Below, piece by piece: positions 1 to 4,993 of a stretch of DNA of 10,000 bases. Numbering within the stretch: the first letter of the stretch is position 1; the number at the start of each line of letters is the position of its first letter. Where the stretch lies: positions 1 to 10,000 of the forward strand of contig NZ_JAIWOI010000135.1 in the NCBI RefSeq assembly GCF_020217005.1. Direction: 5' to 3'. The notes beneath the pieces are model-generated. The model was not told where the DNA came from, did no database searches, and saw nothing but the letters and a program-made list of their open reading frames with translations. The stretch comes from Rheinheimera sp. GTDB taxonomy: Bacteria; Pseudomonadota; Gammaproteobacteria; Enterobacterales; Alteromonadaceae. Position numbers and translations under genes: made by a program.

Positions 1-277
1 CATCACGGCAACCACCGTAATAACTCGAAGTAGCACCTAATCCCGGGTTTTGCCGTAAAGATTCATAACGGTGAAAAGGCGTACCTGGGTAACAACCGTC
101 TGAGTCAAAATCAAAAGTGGGATGAAACTTCCTGACCTGAGCTTCGTTATAGGCGGTAATACCTGCATCCCAGCCTGGGAACTCATCTGCTTTCGCTACA
201 TTGGCAGTTAAAAGGGTTAGAAAAACTAAAAAGCCTTTTATTATCTTTAGTTTAGTTAAATTTATTTTGCTGAACAC
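1..277 (-). CDS. NPP1/NLP-like necrosis-inducing family exported protein, N-terminal part only
   Basis: Reading the minus strand from a GTG at 277 gives an open frame of about 92 codons that leaves the window at base 1. The first ~30 residues form a signal peptide: a lysine-rich start, a hydrophobic core (GFLVFLTLLTANV) and an AKA cleavage site before DEFPGW. The mature part contains FHPTFDFDSDGCYPGTPFH and then GLGATSSYYGGCRD. These resemble the conserved N-terminal part of NPP1 (necrosis and ethylene-inducing) proteins, where a DSDGCY-type segment is followed by a second cysteine in a GxCRD context. The family's metal-binding GHRHDWE motif would lie outside the window, so activity cannot be judged. 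An in-frame ATG at 292 is an alternative start. The gene has its own upstream gap and follows the yggL terminator, so it is probably transcribed separately. Family members are secreted proteins; in some plant-associated microbes they are cytolysins, but the role here is unknown. Confidence 0.7.
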   Translation of the reverse strand, partial: MFSKINLTKLKIIKGFLVFLTLLTANVAKADEFPGWDAGITAYNEAQVRKFHPTFDFDSDGCYPGTPFHRYESLRQNPGLGATSSYYGGCRD

Positions 278-284
278 TTGATAG

Positions 285-290
285 ACCTCC
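285..290 (-). promoter_or_regulatory. Strong ribosome binding site favouring the GTG start
   Basis: On the minus strand GGAGGT lies 7 bases before the GTG at 277, which is close to ideal spacing. The competing in-frame ATG at 292 has AAGGA (297-301) only 4 bases upstream. The GGAGGT site also overlaps that ATG. I therefore prefer GTG, though both starts give a usable signal peptide. Confidence 0.55.
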
Positions 291-367
291 ATTTGATCCT
301 TGTTGTTTGATACCAACTTCGCTGTGCAATAAAAAAGCGAAATCAGAAACAACAGTCTAAGGTCCGG

Positions 368-391
368 AAAATGACAGCTTAACGTCATTTT
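368..391. repeat. Perfect inverted repeat upstream of the NPP1-like gene
   Basis: AAAATGAC (368-375) and GTCATTTT (384-391) are exact reverse complements separated by 8 bases. The element lies about 90 bases upstream of the NPP1-like start and downstream of the yggL terminator. Its two-fold symmetry and position suit an operator for a dimeric regulator. A weak hairpin is the alternative. No specific regulator is recognised. Confidence 0.4.
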
Positions 392-410
392 AAAAATTTA
401 ATGGCTTTGT

Positions 411-448
411 CATAAAAAAATCCGGCATGAAAGCCGGATTTTTTTATG
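411..448 (-). terminator. Rho-independent terminator of yggL (symmetric)
   Basis: A perfect 16-base inverted repeat (411-426 with 433-448) encloses the 6-base loop ATGAAA. The GC core is TCCGGC/GCCGGA, flanked by seven A on one side and seven T on the other, so it could terminate in either direction. It sits about 20 bases beyond the yggL stop. It should keep yggL transcripts from running into the NPP1-like gene. Confidence 0.9.
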
Positions 449-467
449 AGCATCTGGACTCAGAATC

Positions 468-806
468 TTAGAAGCTGACGCCGTAGTTTGCGTCTACTAA
501 CTCACTGACCTGCAATTGAGCTACAGAAGGCAAAGCCTTAAACCAATCAGAGATCACTTTGATATCCTCTTCTGTCGCTGAACCATAGCGATGGGCAGAC
601 CAGATAAAAGCTTCAAACTGAGTTTTGTCACCACCACCGGCCATCACCAAATCACGACTTTCAATCAGACTGATAAATTGGTCCAGCAGTTTGCTGAAAT
701 CCTGCTCGGATTCCAGGCCCAGGTCGCAGGACAACTGAAAACCGTATTCAGTAAATTCACCCATATAGAGTTTTTTCTGTAAACGACGGCTTTTAGGTTT
801 AGACAT
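468..806 (-). CDS. yggL: YggL family protein (DUF469), 50S-associated
   Basis: The 112-residue product matches the YggL family in length and pattern. It has the basic N-terminus KSRRLQKKLYMGEFTEYGF (about residues 5-23), a central region with DFSKLLDQFISLIESRDL, and a C-terminal SDWF...VSELVDANYG segment equivalent to the SELFD region of E. coli YggL. In E. coli YggL associates with the large ribosomal subunit; a role in ribosome assembly is inferred from that. It acts in the cytoplasm. The ATG at 806 is preceded by AAGGAG with a 5-base spacer, which fixes the start. It is a single-gene unit: a long gap lies upstream and a strong terminator downstream. Nothing suggests damage or transfer. Confidence 0.9.
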   Translation of the reverse strand: MSKPKSRRLQKKLYMGEFTEYGFQLSCDLGLESEQDFSKLLDQFISLIESRDLVMAGGGDKTQFEAFIWSAHRYGSATEEDIKVISDWFKALPSVAQLQVSELVDANYGVSF

Positions 807-1157
807 GAGTTCTCCTTGGTGTATCTGCCGCAGATCCGGCGTGATACATAGCTAATACAAGACTGTACTGCTATAGGATCTCGTTATCAGGGGCTGATAA
901 GCAAGCTTTTTTTCTCAACCACTTCAAACCAACACTGGAATAGCTGCTTTTAGTCACGAGCTAAGCTTCGCAAAAATACCGGATTGATATATGATGCGCG
1001 GCCGAAAAATTACACAAAGCCATTGACTATTATTGCTACCAGACCGCTCTTGTGGCAAAGCGACCAGACAACGGTTCTTAACATAGTTGCCCTGAATCGT
1101 TGGGGCGCGCGAAAGTGAGCAACACTGCGACAGCTGCACCAAAGAAAAGAAGGGTAT
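807..1157. other. 351-base gap between divergent yggL and methyltransferase genes
   Basis: This stretch must hold the promoters of yggL (minus) and the methyltransferase (plus). I could not pick a convincing -35/-10 pair on either strand. A TTGACT at 1023-1028 resembles a -35 box but has no matching -10 at normal spacing. The only clear structure is the palindrome at 884-900. A minus-strand open frame of 69 codons crosses 954-1163, but it shows no recognisable motif and overlaps the methyltransferase start, so I do not call it a gene. I see no RNA gene here. Confidence 0.5.
884..900. promoter_or_regulatory. Palindrome TTATCAG-GGG-CTGATAA upstream of yggL
   Basis: TTATCAG (884-890) and CTGATAA (894-900) are exact reverse complements around GGG, about 80-95 bases upstream of the yggL start. 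Its size and symmetry suit a dimeric repressor or activator site. The run of T beginning about 6 bases further on (907-913) would also allow a weak terminator reading on the plus strand, but no plus-strand gene ends here. The regulator is unknown. Confidence 0.35.
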
Positions 1158-1910
1158 ATGCACTCATCAAATGCTTTATATACGGACCTCTCCGGTTATT
1201 ACGACCTGATGTGTGCAGATATTGACTACCGGGCACAAAGTCAGAGTGCCCGCAGGTTACATCAGTTTTTTGGTGGCGATGGCAGAGCTCATCTGGATTT
1301 AGCCTGTGGCACAGGCCCACATATCCGGCATTTTCTTGATGCGGGTTATCAAAGCAGTGGTTTGGATCTGAATCAGCCTATGCTGGATAAAGCGCAGCTA
1401 CGTTGCCCTGAAGCCCGCTTTATGCGGCAGAATATGTGTGATTTTACCTTGGCTGAGCCGGTCGACTTAATTACCTGCTTTTTATATTCCATCCATTACA
1501 GCGCCAGTATTCAAAACTTGAAAGCTTGTATACAAAGCGTATTTAACGCCTTAAAACCAGGCGGCGTGTTTTGTTTTAATGCGGTGGACAAAAACAAAAT
1601 CGACAACAACTCTTATGTGCGGCATAGCGCTGAGCTGGATAACAGTCAGTTTGTCTTTGAATCGGGCTGGAACTATAGCGGTCAGGGTGAGCAACAATCA
1701 TTGCATCTGAGTATAGAAAAAACCACGGCTGATATAACCCAGATTTGGCAGGATCAACATCCTATGGTGGCCGTTAGTTTTGCAGAGCTGGAACTTCTGC
1801 TTCGCTCCAGCTTTGAAGTGCATATTCTTGAACATAACTACGAAAAAATAGCCAGCTGGGATAAAGAAGCTGGCAATGCACTTTTTGTCTGTATAAAGCC
1901 GCAAATTTAG
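1158..1910 (+). CDS. Class I SAM-dependent methyltransferase, substrate unknown
   Basis: The 250-residue protein is a Rossmann-fold methyltransferase of the Methyltransf_25/11 type. An N-terminal LSGYYDLMCADIDY stretch (11-24) typical of small-molecule methyltransferases precedes motif I, HLDLACGTGPH (45-55), which binds S-adenosylmethionine. The acidic residue for the ribose is in GLDLN (68-72). PVDLITCFLYSIHY (101-114) forms strand 4, and LKPGGVFCFN (132-141) is the usual post-motif strand. The C-terminal ~100 residues lack a family signature that would name the acceptor. It is cytoplasmic, with no signal peptide. GAAGGG lies only 3 bases before the ATG, a slightly short spacing. It converges on the DUF1304 gene, whose stop overlaps its own. 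The substrate cannot be told from sequence. Confidence 0.88.
   Translation: MHSSNALYTDLSGYYDLMCADIDYRAQSQSARRLHQFFGGDGRAHLDLACGTGPHIRHFLDAGYQSSGLDLNQPMLDKAQLRCPEARFMRQNMCDFTLAEPVDLITCFLYSIHYSASIQNLKACIQSVFNALKPGGVFCFNAVDKNKIDNNSYVRHSAELDNSQFVFESGWNYSGQGEQQSLHLSIEKTTADITQIWQDQHPMVAVSFAELELLLRSSFEVHILEHNYEKIASWDKEAGNALFVCIKPQI
1851..1886 (+). terminator. Possible terminator inside the end of the methyltransferase gene
   Basis: GCCAGCT (1851-1857) and AGCTGGC (1868-1874) pair around a 10-base loop, and five T follow at 1882-1886 after a 7-base gap. It lies within the last codons of the gene. The gap between stem and T-run is longer than usual, so termination is plausible rather than shown. A matching element serves the opposing gene at 1920-1954. 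Confidence 0.3.
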
Positions 1911-2269
1911 CTCATGGTGAAAAACACCAATGCCAGCGCTAATGCAGCTGGCATGGCTTGTACATAAAGAATTTTTTTACCTACTGTCAGAGCGCCATAC
2001 ACACCAGCCACTATGACACAGAGCAGGAAAAATACCTTAAAGTCATATCCAGTGTCGCCTTGATACAAGCCCCACAATAACCCTGCAGCTAAAAAGCCAT
2101 TGTATAAGCCCTGATTTGCCGCCAACACTTTAGTCTCCGCCGCTTTTTGTGCTGTCAGATTAAACACTTTCATGCCTTTAGGTTTGTCCCACAAAAACAT
2201 TTCCAGTACTAAAAAGTACAAGTGCAGCAGTGCGACCAGCAGCACCAGCAGATTTGCTAATAACATCAT
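1907..2269 (-). CDS. DUF1304 family integral membrane protein
   Basis: The 120-residue product is almost entirely membrane: hydrophobic segments at about residues 3-27, 52-69, 78-97 and 102-118 predict four helices in the inner membrane. Family landmarks are LEMFLW at 22-27 and NQGLYNGFLAAG at 52-63, which are characteristic of DUF1304. The length is normal for the family. No biochemical function is established for this family as far as I know. The ATG at 2269 has AAGGA 7 bases upstream; a second ATG follows directly at 2266. The TAA stop overlaps the TAG of the opposing methyltransferase by 3 bases, with the two frames sharing 4 bases in all. It appears to be transcribed alone from the 2270-2447 gap. 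Confidence 0.87.
   Translation of the reverse strand: MMLLANLLVLLVALLHLYFLVLEMFLWDKPKGMKVFNLTAQKAAETKVLAANQGLYNGFLAAGLLWGLYQGDTGYDFKVFFLLCVIVAGVYGALTVGKKILYVQAMPAALALALVFFTMS
1920..1954 (-). terminator. Possible terminator inside the end of the DUF1304 gene
   Basis: On the minus strand ATGCCAGC (1947-1954 read in reverse) pairs exactly with GCTGGCAT (1930-1937) around a 9-base loop. It is followed after 5 bases by five T (1920-1924). It mirrors the hairpin at 1851-1886 and shares the GCCAGC/GCTGGC core. It lies in coding sequence, so the call is tentative. A smaller GGTG-AAAAA-CACC hairpin (1916-1928) overlaps it. Confidence 0.3.
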
Positions 2270-2447
2270 AGTTTGGTCCTTAAAAAAAATTTATGCTAAC
2301 CCAACATGCAAGCAACTAACCACAGCTTTGTTTCTGTGCCTGTCGCAACAAGACAAACAGAAAATACATAAAGGTCAGTTTTGTTCAATACAGTACTAAA
2401 CCAAGAGTTCATAGTCGCCAGCCCGCACTATCACCACTGGAGTACTT

Positions 2448-3038
2448 ATGACCTTATCTCTGCTTTTGTCTATGGCTTTATTTGCCTTTGCCGCTTCATT
2501 TTCTCCCGGCCCTGTCAATCTGCTATCGGTCAGCAACGGTGCCCGTTTTGGCATCAGCAAAGGACTGAGCTTTGTTACAGGCGCAACTCTTGGCTTTATT
2601 CTGCTGTTTTTACTGATAGGTTTTGGCTTGCACCATCTGTTGTCAGCCTTGCCTTTGTTAACGCAAATCTTGCAGTGGCTCGGCATCGCCTTTTTATTGT
2701 ATCTGAGCTACCAACTGTTCAGTGACCATGGCGACCTGTCTGAACAGGCTGGCCGCAAAGCGCCGGGTTTTATCACAGGTGTTTTAATGCAATGGCTTAA
2801 TCCCAAAGCCTGGCTGGCATCATTGTCTGGCATAGCAGCTTATATCCCTGAAGCCAACAGCAGCCAACTACTGATTTTTGCAGGCCTTTATCTACCCATT
2901 TGTTGGTTGTCACTGTCAGCCTGGCTTTGGGCTGGTATTGCCTTACGGCATTATCTGCAAAGCCCGGCGAAAATGCGGCTGTTGAACAAAAGTCTGGCGG
3001 TATTGCTTGCAGCCAGTTGTCTTCTGCTCGTGCTTTAA
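2448..3038 (+). CDS. LysE/RhtB family amino-acid-type exporter
   Basis: The 196-residue protein is an inner-membrane exporter of the LysE/RhtB superfamily, which pumps amino acids or small polar metabolites out of the cell. The family pattern is clear: SFSPGPVNLLSVSNGARFG (17-35) in the first helix region, then a glycine-rich second helix (TGATLGFILLFLLIGFG, 44-60), and MQWLNPKAWL (114-123) at the start of the second half. Two further hydrophobic segments near 140-165 and 180-196 complete the usual six-helix plan. The ATG at 2448 follows GGAG with a good spacer. The stop overlaps that of the convergent AraC gene. LysE exporters are often found beside a regulator, so the AraC protein may control it. 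The substrate cannot be assigned. Confidence 0.9.
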   Translation: MTLSLLLSMALFAFAASFSPGPVNLLSVSNGARFGISKGLSFVTGATLGFILLFLLIGFGLHHLLSALPLLTQILQWLGIAFLLYLSYQLFSDHGDLSEQAGRKAPGFITGVLMQWLNPKAWLASLSGIAAYIPEANSSQLLIFAGLYLPICWLSLSAWLWAGIALRHYLQSPAKMRLLNKSLAVLLAASCLLLVL

Positions 3039-3874
3039 CAAGGCTTGATGACGGAGCGGCGATACTGATCTGGTGTAGCCGCAACCCGTTGTTTAAACAC
3101 GCGTTGGAAATGAGCCTGATCGCTAAAACCTGTCGTCTGTGCTATTGCTGCTATGGCTTCGCCTTGCTTTAACGCCTGTTGGCCCAGCTGCACCCTGCGG
3201 TTTAACCGATACGCATGAGGGGTCATATTAAAGTGCCGTTTAAAGGCGCGCACCAAATAGCCAGCGCTATAACCAAAGTCGGCGCTAATGCTGCTAATAG
3301 CTCGGTCTTCGTGACAATGCTGACTAAGATAATCAGCCACCTGATACAAAGGATTAGCTGCCAATAATGTTCTGGTATGCTGTTGTTGCTGATCCAACTG
3401 TAAAAACAATCTGCACAGCACCCTCTTCAGCTTTTGCTCTTTGTCTTGCAGGCTAAAATCTGGCGCCATCAGGTACTGGGCCATAGCGACAAAATCACCA
3501 AACAGCTCTGTATCAGACCAGGTATCAACACTGGTGTCCCGCCATGCCCTGCAAGAACGGACTTCAGCCTGAACTAATAAGCTGGCTAACCAGTTTTTAT
3601 CCAGATGCAGCATGTAATATGCCCAGGCTGAACCTTGACGTGGATTGCAGGCATGCACCTGGTCCGGATTCATCAGCACCAAATCGCCCTCTTTTACCGA
3701 ATGCAACCGATCAGCACAAAGAAACTCACTTTGGCCCGCCAGGATAGCGCCAATAGACCATTCCTGATGTGAATGTGGGGCATAGCTGACGTTGCGCCCG
3801 TCCACCACCAAACGCAATTCAGCGTAAGGCATAGCGGGGTGGCGCCAAAACAAAGGTTGAGTCGCAGCTGTCAT
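3035..3874 (-). CDS. AraC family transcriptional regulator with N-terminal cupin-like sensor domain
   Basis: The 279-residue protein has a ligand-binding cupin-like N-terminal half and a C-terminal AraC DNA-binding domain. The sensor half shows PHSHQEW (33-39) and GDLVLMNPDQVHACNP (63-78), typical of the arabinose-binding-like fold. The first helix-turn-helix spans about 192-214 (AISSISADFGYSAGYLVRAF). The second spans about 240-263, with the family signature GFSDQAHFQRVFKQ and then TPDQYRR. It acts in the cytoplasm on DNA. Its ATG overlaps the stop of the upstream solute-binding protein gene in an ATGA, and no strong ribosome site is visible, so translation is probably coupled. Possible targets are its own operon and the convergent LysE gene. 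The ligand is unknown; by context it might be an amino acid or similar metabolite. Confidence 0.9.
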   Translation of the reverse strand: MTAATQPLFWRHPAMPYAELRLVVDGRNVSYAPHSHQEWSIGAILAGQSEFLCADRLHSVKEGDLVLMNPDQVHACNPRQGSAWAYYMLHLDKNWLASLLVQAEVRSCRAWRDTSVDTWSDTELFGDFVAMAQYLMAPDFSLQDKEQKLKRVLCRLFLQLDQQQQHTRTLLAANPLYQVADYLSQHCHEDRAISSISADFGYSAGYLVRAFKRHFNMTPHAYRLNRRVQLGQQALKQGEAIAAIAQTTGFSDQAHFQRVFKQRVAATPDQYRRSVIKPC

Positions 3875-4674
3875 CTTGATCCGCCAGTCCTTTTATAGAG
3901 TGGGTCATCCGAAGAGACTACGTCAGCCCGGATCCCAAGCAATAATTTCTGATACAGCCCTGACTTTTTCAGTTGCACAATACCTGCATCCAAAGCCGCT
4001 GCTCTTTTGCTACTTTGGGGATTTTCTTTGTTAAAAGCCAGATAAATTTCGCTGCTGTAATTCAGTTCTCCCCTTTGAATATGCTCAGCTTTAATTGCTT
4101 CCTGTTGCAGGTAATACCGTAATACTTCATCAAAAAATATCGCCAGGTCCAGCTTATTGCTGTCCAGTAAAGCAATGAGTTGAGCATGAGTTGAAACTTC
4201 CACCAGCCGAAACCTGTGCTTATGCTGTTCATACAAGTCACCATACTCATAACCGAGGATCACTCCTACTACAGCTCCATTCGGGATCTGCGCCACAGAA
4301 AGGTAAGGCTTAGGCTGACGATAATAATAAAAGGACGAATTAGCGGTAAATAACGGAATTTTATGCAGAATAAAGTCCCTTTCTGTGTTCTGTTGCCGGG
4401 TGACATTCCAACAGGCATCCGTAGTGCCGAGCCGGGTCAAACGCAAAGCCCGGGCATAAGGCACAGTGACAGTAGTAATCTGATACCCCTGAGTCGCAAA
4501 AGCAGCCTTGACTAGTGTTTCAGACAAACCCCGTCCCTGTTGGTCGGAAAAAGGAGGCCAGTTATCTTCAGCAGCAATGCGAATATGCATAGCCGGGTTT
4601 ATTGGGGTGCGATCATCCTGACTTACCGCAAATAAAGGCCAAATCACCAGCCATAGGCACAGATAGAATCGCAA
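3871..4674 (-). CDS. Orphan exported solute-binding protein, family 3 (SBP_bac_3)
   Basis: The 267-residue product has a signal peptide (RFYLCLWLVIWPLFAVS, cleavage near residue 18-19) and a periplasmic binding protein fold of family 3, which usually binds amino acids. Visible landmarks are IRIAAEDNWPPFS (31-43) at the first strand, VPYARALRLTRLG (71-83), VVGVILGYEYGDL (135-147) opening the second lobe, and DLAIFFDEVLRYYL (176-189). The length is normal. No permease or ATPase gene is adjacent; instead it overlaps the AraC gene by ATGA. It may feed a transporter encoded elsewhere or serve as a periplasmic sensor. The start is TTG: an in-frame TGA lies four codons upstream, and the first in-frame ATG (residue 29) would remove the signal peptide. 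No good ribosome site precedes the TTG. Confidence 0.82.
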   Translation of the reverse strand: MRFYLCLWLVIWPLFAVSQDDRTPINPAMHIRIAAEDNWPPFSDQQGRGLSETLVKAAFATQGYQITTVTVPYARALRLTRLGTTDACWNVTRQQNTERDFILHKIPLFTANSSFYYYRQPKPYLSVAQIPNGAVVGVILGYEYGDLYEQHKHRFRLVEVSTHAQLIALLDSNKLDLAIFFDEVLRYYLQQEAIKAEHIQRGELNYSSEIYLAFNKENPQSSKRAAALDAGIVQLKKSGLYQKLLLGIRADVVSSDDPLYKRTGGSR

Positions 4675-4993
4675 CAGATAAGCTCACTATAAACTGCATA
4701 GTTTAAAGATAAACCAGATCCTGAATTGCCACCAGTAACCGCTTGACTCAAAACCAACTTAAATCAAACTAACTGAATTATTTCATCGGCTTAACCAACA
4801 AATTTCACCTTCGGTCGCAATTTAAGCTGATCTTCAATCTCCCCTGTATGCTTTTTGCGCAACTTTGCTATTGTTGCTTTCGATGCTGACAAGACATCAG
4901 ATGCAGTCTGGACACTGCCATAAATAAAAACGCTCCTTTGCTGCAACACTGCAACACTAGGTGATCTGCTACTAATTCCAGAGATAACAAAAA
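4675..4993. other. 319-base divergent intergenic region
   Basis: This region lies between the minus-strand binding protein gene and the plus-strand M14 peptidase gene and must carry both promoters. It is AT-rich, mainly near 4750-4800 and 4919-4930. Partial matches exist, such as TTGACT at 4743-4748, TAAATA at 4921-4926, and TATAGT on the minus strand just before the TTG start, but none forms a well-spaced -35/-10 pair. An 8-base tandem repeat occurs at 4941-4956. I found no gene or RNA structure here. Confidence 0.5.
4941..4958 (+). repeat. Short tandem repeat CTGCAACA x2
   Basis: Two exact head-to-tail copies of CTGCAACA (4941-4948 and 4949-4956) are followed by CT, about 40 bases before the peptidase start. 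It could be a regulator half-site pair in the leader or a chance slippage product. Confidence 0.35.

Noticed and set aside
1023..1028. TTGACT as a -35 box for the methyltransferase
   Set aside because: No acceptable -10 sequence occurs 16-18 bases downstream.
954..1163. Minus-strand open frame of 69 codons in the yggL-methyltransferase gap
   Set aside because: No recognisable motif, no good ribosome site seen, and its start lies over the methyltransferase ATG. It reads as chance open frame.
1078..1320. Minus-strand open frame of 80 codons overlapping the methyltransferase start
   Set aside because: It runs antisense to motif I of a clear methyltransferase and has no family features of its own.
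2270..2447. Search for promoters between the DUF1304 and LysE genes
   Set aside because: Partial -35 and -10 matches exist on both strands, but none at proper spacing, so no promoter is called.
2381..2725. Plus-strand open frame of 114 codons overlapping the LysE gene
   Set aside because: It is out of frame with a well-supported LysE protein across most of its length; the translation is cysteine- and arginine-rich without a pattern.
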